Positions 1 through 8,571 of a stretch of DNA of 64,000 nucleotides are shown piece by piece. The notes below the pieces were generated by a model. It was given only the letters and a program-made list of their open reading frames with translations, ran no database searches and had not been told where the DNA came from. How positions within the stretch are numbered: position 1 is the first letter of the stretch; every line of letters starts with the position of its first letter. Both the position numbers and the translations under genes were made by a program. Source of the stretch: Sphingomonas sp. SCN 67-18 (GTDB lineage: Bacteria; Pseudomonadota; Alphaproteobacteria; Sphingomonadales; Sphingomonadaceae); the NCBI RefSeq assembly GCF_001724715.1, contig NZ_MEFG01000013.1, positions 87,080-151,079 on the forward strand. The letters run 5' to 3'.

Positions 1-2082
1 ATCCGAATCTCGTCTTCGTTGCGAGAAGGTCCTGACGTTTCTCCGTTGCTTGGCAAGAATATTATAGTGGCGAAGGAACTCTTGGAATCTGTTTTTCAGC
101 GGACTGGAAAACACGGATACCACGTTGTTTGGGAAGGCAAAGGCTCCGACCTCGCCGGAGCCGTCGCCCGCCACCCGATGCACCATCTTGGCGGCTTCTT
201 CGCCCGCCCCCGCCCCTTCCTGGCCGCCGATCATGTCACCACCGACGCCGGCACCGGGCTGGTCCACATGGCGCCGGACCATGGCGAGGAAGATTTCATC
301 GCCTGCAAGGCGCAGGGCATCGACCCCGTATTCGCGGTCACCGACGATGGCCGCTACCGCGACGACTGGCTGTGGCTGGCCGGCCGGGGCAGCGTCATCA
401 ATACGAAATTCAACGGCCCGGACGGTCCGATCCTGACCGACCTGCGCGCTACCGGCGCGCTGCTCTCCGCCGGCGATTTCCGCCACAGCTACCCGCATAG
501 CTGGCGGTCGAAGGCGCGGATCATCTACCGCTGCACGCCGCAATGGTTCATCCCGATGGACCGGCCTCAGGCGCCCGCGCCCATCCCCGCCCTGTCGTCG
601 GACGGCGGCGTCGGCCATGCCGCGGGCAACGGCGCGACGCTGCGCGAAACCGCGCTGGACGCCATCACCCGCACCCGCTGGGTGCCGACGCGCGCGGAAA
701 ACCGCATCCGCTCCATGGTGGAAGGCCGGCCCGACTGGGTGATCTCCCGCCAGCGCGCATGGGGCGTGCCCATCGCCCTCTACGTCCACCGCCAGACCGG
801 CGACTATCTGAACGACAGCGCGGTCAACGCCCGCATCGTCGCGGCGTTCAAGGCGGGCGGCGCGGATGCCTGGTTCACCGCCGATCATCAGGCGCTGCTC
901 GGCCCCGATCACGCGCTCGCCGATTATGAGGTGGTCAACGACATTCTCGACGTGTGGTTCGACAGCGGCTCGACCCACGCCTTCGTCATCGAGCAGCGTT
1001 ACGGGCCGGATGTGCGCGCCAACCTGTATCTGGAAGGGTCGGACCAGCATCGCGGCTGGTTCCAGTCATCCCTGCTGGAAAGCAGCGGCACGCGCGGCCG
1101 CGCGCCCTATGATGCGGTGCTCACCCACGGCTTCGCGCTGGACGGCCAGGGCCGCAAAATGTCCAAATCGCTGGGCAATGTCGTCGATCCGCTGAAGGTG
1201 ATCGGCGAAAGCGGGGCGGACATCCTGCGCATGTGGGTGGCCTCCACCGATTATTTCGACGATGTCCGCATCGGCAAGGAGGTGCTCGCCACCGCGTCCG
1301 ACGCCTATCGCAAGCTGCGCAACACCTTCCGCTACCTGCTGGGCGCGTTGGACGGCTTCACCGAGGCCGAGCGCGTGGCCGTGGCCGACATGCCGGAGCT
1401 GGAACGCTATACGCTGCACCTGTTGGCCGAACTGGACGGCAGGCTGAAACAGGCGACCGGCGATTTCGAGTTCAACCGCTACATCCGCGCGCTGACCGAT
1501 TTCGCGAATGACGATCTGAGCGCCTTCTTCTTCGATATCCGCAAGGACTGCCTCTATTGCGACGCGCCGACGGCGCTGAAGCGCCGGGCCTATCGCACCG
1601 TGCTCGACATATTGTTCGAGGCGCTGGTCCGCTACGCAGCGCCCATACTCTGCTTCACCGCGGAGGAAGTGTGGCAGGCCCGCTATCCCGGCGAAGACGG
1701 GTCCGTCCACTTCTCCGACTGGCCAAATGTCGACGGCGGCTGGGCGGATGCGGCGCTTGCCGCCAAATGGGCGGATATCCGCGCCGCGCGGGTCCGCGTC
1801 ACCGAAGCGATCGAGCCGTTCCGCCGCGACAAGATCGTGCGGTCCAGCCTTGAGGCCGAAGTGGCCGTGGCGATCAGCGACGAGGCCGCCCGCGCGCATG
1901 TGGCCGCCAGCGATTTCGACGAGATCTGCATCGTCGCGTCGGCAAAGGTCGGCGCGGGCGACCCCGGGGTGACGGTCAGCCGCACCAGCCGCCACAAATG
2001 CGGCCGCTGCTGGCGGCACCTGCCCGAGGTGACGGAAGACAATGCCCTGTGCGGGCGCTGCGCGGAGGTGGTTGATGGCTGA
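1..2082 (+). CDS. ileS: Isoleucine--tRNA ligase, C-terminal ~690 residues (5' end outside window)
   Basis: Cytoplasmic class I aminoacyl-tRNA synthetase that charges tRNA-Ile. The frame is open from the first base, so the N-terminus (HIGH motif) lies outside the window. Visible are editing-domain sequence (GTGLVHMAPDHGEEDF), the catalytic KMSKS loop (GRKMSKSLGNVVDP, about bases 1150-1190), the anticodon-binding region, and a C-terminal zinc module with two CxxC pairs (CGRCW and CGRCAE) in the last 30 residues. It overlaps lspA by 8 nt, so the two are probably cotranscribed. Odd: bases 1 to about 140 are near 47% G+C with AT-ending codons (ATT, ATA, GTT, TCT), whereas the gene from about 145 on is around 70%. 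The protein there still reads as plausible IleRS sequence. Confidence 0.97.
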   Translation: MRISSSLREGPDVSPLLGKNIIVAKELLESVFQRTGKHGYHVVWEGKGSDLAGAVARHPMHHLGGFFARPRPFLAADHVTTDAGTGLVHMAPDHGEEDFIACKAQGIDPVFAVTDDGRYRDDWLWLAGRGSVINTKFNGPDGPILTDLRATGALLSAGDFRHSYPHSWRSKARIIYRCTPQWFIPMDRPQAPAPIPALSSDGGVGHAAGNGATLRETALDAITRTRWVPTRAENRIRSMVEGRPDWVISRQRAWGVPIALYVHRQTGDYLNDSAVNARIVAAFKAGGADAWFTADHQALLGPDHALADYEVVNDILDVWFDSGSTHAFVIEQRYGPDVRANLYLEGSDQHRGWFQSSLLESSGTRGRAPYDAVLTHGFALDGQGRKMSKSLGNVVDPLKVIGESGADILRMWVASTDYFDDVRIGKEVLATASDAYRKLRNTFRYLLGALDGFTEAERVAVADMPELERYTLHLLAELDGRLKQATGDFEFNRYIRALTDFANDDLSAFFFDIRKDCLYCDAPTALKRRAYRTVLDILFEALVRYAAPILCFTAEEVWQARYPGEDGSVHFSDWPNVDGGWADAALAAKWADIRAARVRVTEAIEPFRRDKIVRSSLEAEVAVAISDEAARAHVAASDFDEICIVASAKVGAGDPGVTVSRTSRHKCGRCWRHLPEVTEDNALCGRCAEVVDG

Positions 2083-2590
2083 CGGCACTGCCCGCAATCG
2101 CGGCGCCGGCATCGCGGTGGCGCTGGGCGTCTTCCTGGTCGATCAGGCGGTCAAATGTGCCGTCACCGGCCCGCTGATGCTGGAACAGCGCCGGTCCATA
2201 GAGATATTGCCCTTCTTCAACCTGACCTGGGTGGAGAATTGGGGCGTTTCGATGGGCTTTCTCACCGCCAACAGCGATGCCCAGCGCTGGCTGCTCGTCG
2301 GCCTGACGGCGCTGATCAGCATCGGCGTGACGGTGTGGATGTGGCGCGAGAAGAACCGCGCCGATATCCTCGCGCTCGGCCTCGTGCTGGGCGGCGCGAT
2401 CGGCAATATCGTCGACAGGGTGCGCTTCGGCCATGTCGTCGACTATGCCGATCTGCATTTCGGCGCATGGCGCCCCTTTTTGGTCTTCAATGTCGCCGAT
2501 GCGGCGATTACGATAGGCGTATTGATCCTGCTCATCCGCGCGCTCCTGATGCGTGAAAAGAGCGACCCGGCGGAGAACGTGAATGCGTAA
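2075..2590 (+). CDS. lspA: Lipoprotein signal peptidase (signal peptidase II)
   Basis: Inner-membrane aspartyl protease (171 aa) that removes the signal peptide of diacylglyceryl-modified prolipoproteins. Four hydrophobic segments are visible. The two catalytic aspartates sit in the family motifs GNIVDR...GHVVDY (D123) and FNVADAAI (D142), matching the usual spacing. The ATG at 2075 is chosen because GGAGG lies at 2063-2067 and it is the first in-frame ATG; a longer reading from 2042 would have no support. It overlaps the end of ileS by 8 nt and the next gene by 8 nt, the common ileS-lspA arrangement. The following gene encodes a probable substrate (a lipoprotein). Confidence 0.96.
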   Translation: MADGTARNRGAGIAVALGVFLVDQAVKCAVTGPLMLEQRRSIEILPFFNLTWVENWGVSMGFLTANSDAQRWLLVGLTALISIGVTVWMWREKNRADILALGLVLGGAIGNIVDRVRFGHVVDYADLHFGAWRPFLVFNVADAAITIGVLILLIRALLMREKSDPAENVNA

Positions 2591-3011
2591 ACTTGTTGCA
2601 GCGGCCAGCCTGATCGTCGCGGCCGCGACCCTGTCCGCCTGCGCGGGCAGCGGCAAGGGCATATTGAACCGGGGCCAGCCCGACGAATTCGCCGTGGCGC
2701 GCCGCGCGCCGCTGGTCATCCCGCCCGATTTCGCGCTCGCCCCGCCCACGCCCGGCGCCCCCCGCCCGCAGGAAGCGGATTCGAGCACCCAGGCGCTGGA
2801 AGCGATGTTCGGCGGCCCCGCCCAGCGCAGCCAGACCGAATCGGTGGCGATCAACCAGGCGGGCGGCGAACGGGCTGATCCGGGCATCCGCTCTGCGGTG
2901 GGTGATCCGGCCACCAACGTCGTCGACAAAGGCTCCGTGACCCGCGACATCATCGCCGCGCCGGAAGGCGACGGGCAGGACGCCCGCGCCGCGACCGCCC
3001 AGCCCAAATAA
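2583..3011 (+). CDS. DUF3035-type putative lipoprotein
   Basis: Small exported protein of 142 aa with no assigned function. The N-terminus is a lipoprotein signal peptide: MRK, a hydrophobic stretch, then lipobox LSAC with the acylated cysteine at residue 20. The mature part is proline- and alanine-rich, with a conserved-looking segment APLVIPPDFALAPP around residues 42-55 that is characteristic of the DUF3035 family as I recall it. It starts inside the 3' end of lspA (8-nt overlap), so it should be translationally coupled to the enzyme that processes it. Placement in the outer or inner membrane cannot be decided from sequence alone. Confidence 0.8.
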   Translation: MRKLVAAASLIVAAATLSACAGSGKGILNRGQPDEFAVARRAPLVIPPDFALAPPTPGAPRPQEADSSTQALEAMFGGPAQRSQTESVAINQAGGERADPGIRSAVGDPATNVVDKGSVTRDIIAAPEGDGQDARAATAQPK

Positions 3012-3021
3012 GCGCCCGCAG

Positions 3022-3053
3022 CCCGTCATTCCGGCCGCAACCGGAATGACGGG
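3022..3053. repeat. GTCATTCC-type inverted repeat (possible terminator)
   Basis: Perfect 13-bp inverted repeat (arms 3022-3034 and 3041-3053, loop of 6 nt) between the convergent DUF3035 lipoprotein and TorF-type genes. The arms CCCGTCATTCCGG/CCGGAATGACGGG belong to the same visual family as hairpins near 23420 and 45995. No T-run follows, so it is either a Rho-type/bidirectional transcript end or a dispersed palindromic repeat. Confidence 0.65.
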
Positions 3054-3064
3054 GCGGCCTTCAC

Positions 3065-3826
3065 TCAGAATGCGAAGGCGATATAGCCCAGCACCGTGGC
3101 GTCGGAGCCGCGCGTGTTGGCGAAAGCCTTGTTCACGTCCGTATCGACATAGCTGACGCCGACGCGGAACGGCCCGCCATTGCCCTCCACGCCGATCGAC
3201 CAGTCGATATAGCTGTCGTCCAGCGGATCGAGATTGGCGAAGCCCAGCGACCCGTCCGAATAGCCGACATGGCCCTTCACGGTCAGCGGCGTCGAGGGGA
3301 TGGCGGCGGACAGGTCCAGATATCCGTAGATATTGTCCTTCTTGCCGATCAGCCCCTTCTGCCCCGACCAGGCATAGGCCGCGCCCAGCTTCGCGCTGAC
3401 CGGGCCGATGGTGTAGGTCAACGCGGCATAAGGCTCGAAGAAGTCGGTCTTCGCCCCGCTCGCGCCGTCGGGATAATAATAATAGAGCAGGCCCGCATCG
3501 ACGCCGAGGCCGTTGGCGAAGCTCTTGCCGTAACCGGCATAGAGATCGACCTCCGCGCCGCCATAGCCGGGCAGCGAGACCTTGTCGTCAATGGTCGACG
3601 CGAACGTGCCGACATAGAAGCCGCTCTCATGCGTCACGGTAAGGCTGCCCTGCAAGGCGGGGTCCTCGTCGGACTGGGTCAGGCCACGAAAGCGATAGTC
3701 GGACGTCAGCTGGGCATTGCCGCTGATCGTGAACGCCTTGGGCGGCGCGGTATCCTGGGCCATGGCCGGTGCAGCGGTGGACAACAGGACAGCAAGGCCG
3801 AAAAGGCCGGGGATGGACGTACGCAT
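3065..3826 (-). CDS. TorF-type putative porin / outer-membrane beta-barrel protein
   Basis: 253-residue exported protein. Signal peptide at residues 1-23 (cleavage after AMA, before QDTA). The mature chain alternates short aromatic-rich strands (SDYRFRGLTQSDEDPALQGSL near the start, GVSYVDTDVN near the end) and ends in phenylalanine (YIAFAF), as expected of an outer-membrane barrel. The first strand with YRFRGxSQ is typical of the TorF family of proteobacterial putative porins. Substrate is unknown. SD AAAGGA lies just upstream of the ATG. It stands alone, convergent with the lipoprotein gene. Confidence 0.8.
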   Translation of the reverse strand: MRTSIPGLFGLAVLLSTAAPAMAQDTAPPKAFTISGNAQLTSDYRFRGLTQSDEDPALQGSLTVTHESGFYVGTFASTIDDKVSLPGYGGAEVDLYAGYGKSFANGLGVDAGLLYYYYPDGASGAKTDFFEPYAALTYTIGPVSAKLGAAYAWSGQKGLIGKKDNIYGYLDLSAAIPSTPLTVKGHVGYSDGSLGFANLDPLDDSYIDWSIGVEGNGGPFRVGVSYVDTDVNKAFANTRGSDATVLGYIAFAF

Positions 3827-3982
3827 GCTTTTCCTTTCTCGGATAAACGCGGTCGTCCCACCTGCGTTGCGGTTCCGCGCCTCTGCACCCCGAAGGGCCG
3901 GGCCGGATGGCCGCGAACACGCCTATCCTGCCCCGCGTTGTTGCGCCGCACAATATGAAATTGCGCTCATGTGCCGCAATCG

Positions 3983-4007
3983 TGGAAAAGCGTTGCCGCA
4001 GGGCAAC
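3983..4007 (-). terminator. Candidate intrinsic terminator of sseA-metC
   Basis: On the minus strand, 12 nt after the metC stop, a 6-bp GTTGCC/GGCAAC stem with a 4-nt loop (3992-4007) is followed by GCTTTTCC (3983-3990). The stem is short, so strength is uncertain. Confidence 0.45.
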
Positions 4008-4018
4008 AATCCCGCTGA

Positions 4019-5212
4019 TCAGCCCCGCACGGCGCGGAACCGGGCCAAGCCCTCGGCCAGATCGGCGATCAGATCGTCCGCATCCTCCAGCCCGATATGC
4101 AGGCGCACCAGCGGCCCTTCCGCCTGCCAGCGCGTCGCCGTGCGGATCGACGCCGGGTCGCTGGGGATCGCCAGGCTTTCGAAACCACCCCAGGAAAAGC
4201 CGATGCCGAACAGGCGTAACCCGTCGATCAGCGCGGTGCGCGCGGCATCGTCGCCGCCATCGAGGATGAAGGAGAACAGCCCCGACGCGCCGGAGAAATC
4301 GCGCTGCCACAGCGCATGGCCGGGGCATGACGGCAATGCCGGGTGCAGCACCCGCGCCACCTCCGGCTGCGCCTCCAGCCAGCGGGCGACCTTCAGCGCG
4401 CTTTCCTGATGACGGGCCAGACGCACGCTCATGGTGCGCAGCCCCCGCGCCGCCAGATAGGCATCGTCCGGGCTGACGCACTGGCCCAGCGCATGGGTCG
4501 CCGCGCGCAAGGCCGGCCACAGCGCGGCGGACGCGGTGACGGATCCCATCATCACGTCGGAATGGCCGACGACATATTTGGTGCAGGCGAGGATCGACAG
4601 GTCCACGCCCATCGCCATCACCGGCAGATAGAGCGGCGTCGCCCATGTATTGTCGATCAGCGTCACGCAGCCCCGCGCCTTCGCCGCGGCGACGATGGCG
4701 GGCACGTCCTGCACCTCGAAGGTCAGGCTGCCCGGGCTTTCCATGAAGATCGCGCGCGTATCCGGCCCGATCATGTCGGCAATGGCCGCGCCCGCCAGCG
4801 GATCGTAAAAGGTCGTGCGGATGCCGTTGCGCTTCAGGATATTGCCGCAAAAGGCGCGGGTCGGCTCATAGGCGCTGTCGACCATCAACAGCTCGTCACC
4901 CGGTTTCAGCACCGCCAGCAGCGCGGTCGTCACCGCCGCCACGCCGGACGGGTAGAGCAACGTCCCCTCCGCGCCCGGCTCAAGCCCGGTCAGCGCATCG
5001 GCCAGCGACCATTGGGTCGGGGTGCCCCGCCGTCCATAATAGAGCTTTTCATGCGTGTCGTGATGGCGCGCCCGCATCTCCGCGACGCTGTCGTAGAGGA
5101 TGGTGGACGCACGCCACACCGCTGGGTTGACGATGCCCTGCGTCCATTCCGCCCGGCGGCCGCCGGTGACCAGCCTGGTATCGGTGCGGTCGCCCGGCCT
5201 GTCGTCGCTCAC
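4019..5212 (-). CDS. metC: Cystathionine beta-lyase
   Basis: PLP enzyme (397 aa) of the Cys/Met metabolism family that cleaves cystathionine to homocysteine, pyruvate and ammonia in methionine synthesis. The PLP-binding lysine is K212 in ACTKYVVGHSDV; the TKY.VGHSD context and the N-terminal YGRRGTPTQWSL segment favour beta-lyase over gamma-synthase. Length is normal. The start is the GTG at 5210-5212, which overlaps the sseA stop in GTGA; the same frame is open further upstream, but that extension lies inside sseA. Translational coupling to a sulfurtransferase makes a small sulfur-metabolism operon. Confidence 0.92.
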   Translation of the reverse strand: MSDDRPGDRTDTRLVTGGRRAEWTQGIVNPAVWRASTILYDSVAEMRARHHDTHEKLYYGRRGTPTQWSLADALTGLEPGAEGTLLYPSGVAAVTTALLAVLKPGDELLMVDSAYEPTRAFCGNILKRNGIRTTFYDPLAGAAIADMIGPDTRAIFMESPGSLTFEVQDVPAIVAAAKARGCVTLIDNTWATPLYLPVMAMGVDLSILACTKYVVGHSDVMMGSVTASAALWPALRAATHALGQCVSPDDAYLAARGLRTMSVRLARHQESALKVARWLEAQPEVARVLHPALPSCPGHALWQRDFSGASGLFSFILDGGDDAARTALIDGLRLFGIGFSWGGFESLAIPSDPASIRTATRWQAEGPLVRLHIGLEDADDLIADLAEGLARFRAVRG

Positions 5213-6045
5213 GCCGCGCCCGTCGCCTTCGGCGTCGAGGGGTCCGCCCCCCATTCGCTCCACGACCCGTCGTAAAGCGCCACATCCTGCTTGCCGAGCA
5301 GGTTGAGCCCGAAGGAGAGCACCGCCGCCGTGACGCCGGAACCGCAGGTGGTGACCACCGGGCGGTCGAAATCGACGCCCGCGCCCTCGAACGCCGCCTT
5401 CAGCGCATCGCCGCGCTTCCACGTGCCGTCGTCATTGAACAGCGCGCCGTGCGGCAGGTTCCTGGAATTGGGGATGTGCCCGGCGGCAACGCCGGGGCGC
5501 GGGTCTATCTCGCTGCCCTCGAAGCGGGCGGCGGGCCGCGCGTCGAGCACCTGCTCCGTCTGGCTGCCGATATTCGCCTTCATCTGCGCCAGCGTGCGCA
5601 GGTTGGTCGAATCGTTCCACACGGTGAAATGGCGATGCCGCATCGTCGGCTTGCCGCTGTCCAGCCGCCGCCCCTCGGCCTTCCACTTGGCCAGCCCGCC
5701 ATCGAGCAGCGCCACATCGTGCGCGCCGAAGAATTTCAGCATCCACCATGCGCGCGCGGCGCTGCGGAACGGGGAATTATCGTAGACGACGATCCGGCTG
5801 CCGTCGCCAAGACCCAGCGATTGCATGCGGCTGGCGAACTTTTCCGGCGGCGGCAACATGCCCGGTAACGGGTTGCTGCTGTCGACCAGATCGTCCAGAT
5901 CCATGAACACCGCGCCCGGAATGTGGCCTGCCTCGAAATCCGCCGCCGCATCACGCCCGTCGAGGAATTTGGTCGCATCCACGACCCGCAGGTCGGACGC
6001 CCCCAGTTCCTTTTCCAGCCATTCCGTCGAAACAAGCGCGTCCAT
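5209..6045 (-). CDS. sseA: 3-mercaptopyruvate sulfurtransferase
   Basis: Two-domain rhodanese (278 aa). The active-site loop CGSGVTA carries the catalytic cysteine C234; CGSGVT is diagnostic of mercaptopyruvate sulfurtransferase, whereas thiosulfate sulfurtransferases have CRKGVT. The N-terminal inactive domain has the CH2-like EAGHIPGAVFMDLDDL (residues 38-53), and the C-terminal copy is VAAGHIPNSRNLPHG. Start ATG at 6045 has AGGAGA a few bases upstream. First gene of the sseA-metC operon, divergent from queF. Confidence 0.92.
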   Translation of the reverse strand: MDALVSTEWLEKELGASDLRVVDATKFLDGRDAAADFEAGHIPGAVFMDLDDLVDSSNPLPGMLPPPEKFASRMQSLGLGDGSRIVVYDNSPFRSAARAWWMLKFFGAHDVALLDGGLAKWKAEGRRLDSGKPTMRHRHFTVWNDSTNLRTLAQMKANIGSQTEQVLDARPAARFEGSEIDPRPGVAAGHIPNSRNLPHGALFNDDGTWKRGDALKAAFEGAGVDFDRPVVTTCGSGVTAAVLSFGLNLLGKQDVALYDGSWSEWGADPSTPKATGAA

Positions 6046-6162
6046 AAAAGTCTCCTGACTGATACTGGCCCTGCTTAATCGCGCGGGCGGACGGCGTCCA
6101 TGCGTCCGCGACGAAAGAAGGACGGGCTTCAATAAAATTCCGGCATGCCATAAAAGCCCGGC

Positions 6163-6609
6163 ATGACATTGACCCATCTCGGCCAATCCAGCGCGATCCC
6201 GGCCTCGCCCGAAGCCGCCACGCTGGATTATGTGCCCAATCCGCGCCCCGGCCGCCCCTATCTGGTCCGCCTCACCGCGCCGGAATTCACCTCGCTCTGC
6301 CCGGTCACCGGCCAGCCCGATTTCGCCCATCTGGTGATTGACTATGCGCCCGGCGCGACCATCGTCGAATCGAAATCGCTGAAACTGTTCCTGGGCAGCT
6401 TCCGAAATCACGCCGCCTTCCACGAGGATTGCACCGTCGGCATCGGCGAAAGGCTGTTTGCGGAAATGGCGCCGCTCTGGCTGCGCATCGGCGGCTACTG
6501 GTACCCGCGCGGCGGCATCCCCATCGACATATTCTGGCAATCGGGCGAACCGCCCGCCGGCCTGTGGCTCCCCCCGCAGGACGTGCCCGGCTATCGCGGG
6601 CGGGGGTAA
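6163..6609 (+). CDS. queF: NADPH-dependent 7-cyano-7-deazaguanine reductase
   Basis: Reduces preQ0 to preQ1 in queuosine biosynthesis (148 aa, the short unimodular type I). The T-fold signature is visible: nucleophile C46 in [13 protein letters not shown] with D53, the QueF motif VESKSLKLF (E69-K75), and FHEDC (H87-C90). The start at 6163 is the only in-frame ATG after an in-frame stop 12 nt upstream. The 117-nt leader shared with sseA contains a small hairpin, but I could not recognise a preQ1 riboswitch. Confidence 0.95.
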   Translation: MTLTHLGQSSAIPASPEAATLDYVPNPRPGRPYLVRLTAPEFTSLCPVTGQPDFAHLVIDYAPGATIVESKSLKLFLGSFRNHAAFHEDCTVGIGERLFAEMAPLWLRIGGYWYPRGGIPIDIFWQSGEPPAGLWLPPQDVPGYRGRG

Positions 6610-6613
6610 TTCA

Positions 6614-7891
6614 TCAGAAAAGCAGTTCCTCGTTCGCCTTGAGAAGCCCTTCGGCTTCCTCATCGCCGGCAGCGATGGCCTTTTTGTACCAAGTCTCGCT
6701 GCTCGCGCGGTCGCGGGGCGTGCCGATGCCGTGGGCGTAATTATAACCGAGGTACCGCATCGCCAGCGCGTCGCCCTTGTCGGCGGCGAGCTGATATAGC
6801 CGCATAGCCTCTACGGGATCCTCTTTCACGCCGGTGCCCTGTTCGTGAAAAACGCCCAGCGATGTCGTCGCATCAATATCGCCGTCGTCCGCCGCGACCT
6901 TCACCAGCCGATACGCTTCGACGCCATCCTTCTCCACGCCTTCGCCGTTGGCGTAGAGAAGGCCCAGGCGATAGCTTGCCCGCTTGTGACCTGCCGCAAC
7001 GCCCTTCCGATACCAGCGAAAAGATTCAGGGTAGTTCTGGACGGTGCCTTCACCCATCTCATAATCATATCCCAGGTCGACCATCGCTTCAGGATTGCCA
7101 GCTTCGGCGGCGTTGCGCCGCCACAGGAAGGATTCCACCGGGTCTTTGTCCAGGCCGATGCCTTCATCATAATTGATTGCGATGAAATTCATGGCCCGTC
7201 GATCATTGAGCGCTGCGGCACGACGATAGAAGCGCACCGCCTCCTTGGGGTCTTTGTCAACCCCATTGCCGGTCTCATAGAGCAACCCGAGCGAAGTCAG
7301 CGCGCTCGGGTGGTTTTTATCGGCCGCCGCACGATACCAGCGCACCGCCGCCGCGATACTCTTGTTTACGCCGGTACCCGTCTCGTACATGAGCGCGATA
7401 TTCGACATCCCGTAAAGATCACCTGCCTCGGCAGCGCGAAGGTACCAGCGAGCTGCCTCCGCCGCATCAGCCGCGACGCCTTCGCCATGATCATAAGCAT
7501 AGCCCACCTCATTCAGCGCGGCTGGGTTACCACCCTCGGCTGCCATGCGATACCAGCGCAGCGCTTCAGTGAAGTCGGCTTTGACGCCCCGGCCATTGGC
7601 GTACATCACGCCCACGCTCCGCATCGAGTTTAGATTGCCCGCCTCTGCGCCGCGACGAAACCACCGCAAGGCCTCGGCATCATCTTCGGCCACCCCATCT
7701 CCATCGTCATAGGCAACGCCGACCTCCTGCATTGCTTCTCCGTCGCCGCCCTTGGCCTTCTCCAGAGCTGCGGAGAAACGAACCGCGTCCGCCGCTGGCA
7801 CGGAGCTGTCATCGACAGGCGCCGCCGGGGCGGAACCAGCCGAGGCTGCGCCCATTGCCAAGGCTAGCACGAGCAGCAGTCTGACCACCAT
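6614..7891 (-). CDS. Secreted protein made of ten Sel1-like repeats
   Basis: 425 aa: a signal peptide (about residues 1-24), a short linker, then ten contiguous repeats of exactly 36 residues (residues 49-408) and a 17-residue tail. Each repeat follows the Sel1/TPR-like pattern G(N/D)..AM..LG.(M/L)Y..G.GV..D..EA.RWYR.AA. Such alpha-solenoids are protein-protein scaffolds, and in Gram-negatives several act in the periplasm; the partner here is unknown. It looks monocistronic. Its base composition is visibly lower in G+C than its neighbours (many AT-ending codons), suggesting weaker codon adaptation or later acquisition. Confidence 0.85.
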   Translation of the reverse strand: MVVRLLLVLALAMGAASAGSAPAAPVDDSSVPAADAVRFSAALEKAKGGDGEAMQEVGVAYDDGDGVAEDDAEALRWFRRGAEAGNLNSMRSVGVMYANGRGVKADFTEALRWYRMAAEGGNPAALNEVGYAYDHGEGVAADAAEAARWYLRAAEAGDLYGMSNIALMYETGTGVNKSIAAAVRWYRAAADKNHPSALTSLGLLYETGNGVDKDPKEAVRFYRRAAALNDRRAMNFIAINYDEGIGLDKDPVESFLWRRNAAEAGNPEAMVDLGYDYEMGEGTVQNYPESFRWYRKGVAAGHKRASYRLGLLYANGEGVEKDGVEAYRLVKVAADDGDIDATTSLGVFHEQGTGVKEDPVEAMRLYQLAADKGDALAMRYLGYNYAHGIGTPRDRASSETWYKKAIAAGDEEAEGLLKANEELLF

Positions 7892-8024
7892 TATCCCCTA
7901 TCCTCATGATTTCACGAGATAGCATATGCATGATGCTGAACTCGGCAACTAGCGGCGATTTCTCCACACACTATTCCGGTCCGCCCATTGTAAATCGGCG
8001 GACAGACCCGATCTAGGGGCCATC

Positions 8025-8432
8025 ATGGCCGCAGCCCCGCATCCTTATCTGCACCCCATCGCCATCGCTCCCGGCGACATCGATTTCATGGGGCATGTGA
8101 ACAACGCCCGTTATCTCGGCTGGGTGCAGGATGCGGTGATAGACCATTGGCGCACGCTGGCTCCGCCGCAGGCGGTGGCGCGGCACCTGTGGGTCGCGCT
8201 GAAGCATGAGATTACCTATCGCAAGCCCGCTTTTCTCGACGACCAGGTGATCGCCTCCGTCGTGCTGGAAAAGGTGCAGGGCGCCCGCGCCTTCTATGCC
8301 ACGCTGATCAAGCGGGGCGAGGAGGTGCTGGCCGAAGTGCGTTCCAGCTGGTGCTGCGTCGACGCGAGCACCCGCCGCCCTGCACGAATCGCGCAGGATA
8401 TCATCGCGCACTTCTTTCCTGCTTCAGACTAG
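8025..8432 (+). CDS. Acyl-CoA thioesterase, 4HBT hotdog family
   Basis: 135-residue single hotdog domain. The 4-hydroxybenzoyl-CoA thioesterase/YbgC-like motif DIDFMGHVNNARYLGWVQDA spans about residues 18-37, and the aspartate and histidine-asparagine region are where the catalytic acid and substrate-binding residues lie in this family. The middle YRKPAFLDD and ALKHEITY segments also fit. It would hydrolyse an acyl-CoA, chain length unknown. Monocistronic, divergent from the Sel1-repeat gene and convergent with the OPT transporter. Confidence 0.85.
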   Translation: MAAAPHPYLHPIAIAPGDIDFMGHVNNARYLGWVQDAVIDHWRTLAPPQAVARHLWVALKHEITYRKPAFLDDQVIASVVLEKVQGARAFYATLIKRGEEVLAEVRSSWCCVDASTRRPARIAQDIIAHFFPASD

Positions 8433-8437
8433 GCCGG

Positions 8438-8459
8438 GCCACCATTTAGTCGTGGTGGC
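8438..8459. terminator. Stem-loop after the thioesterase gene
   Basis: 7-bp perfect stem (GCCACCA/TGGTGGC) with an 8-nt loop, 5 nt after the thioesterase stop. No T-run follows; it may simply protect the 3' end. Confidence 0.35.
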
Positions 8460-8571
8460 GCGGAAATGACGGGTTTTCGCGACGCGGAGCGCAGCGGTCT
8501 GACGGCATATGAGCGCGGCAAGCGCGGCTGGCCGCCATGTGCGGCCCGCCCGCACCGAATGGCGGCCCCGC

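Noticed and set aside
5213..5422. Longer MetC starting in the 3' end of sseA (467 aa)
   Set aside because: Extension is Arg/Gly-rich shadow of sseA; GTG at 5212 gives the family N-terminus and a GTGA overlap.
6046..6162. preQ1 riboswitch upstream of queF
   Set aside because: Only a small GCGGACG/CGTCCGC hairpin is visible; no preQ1-I/II/III core recognised.
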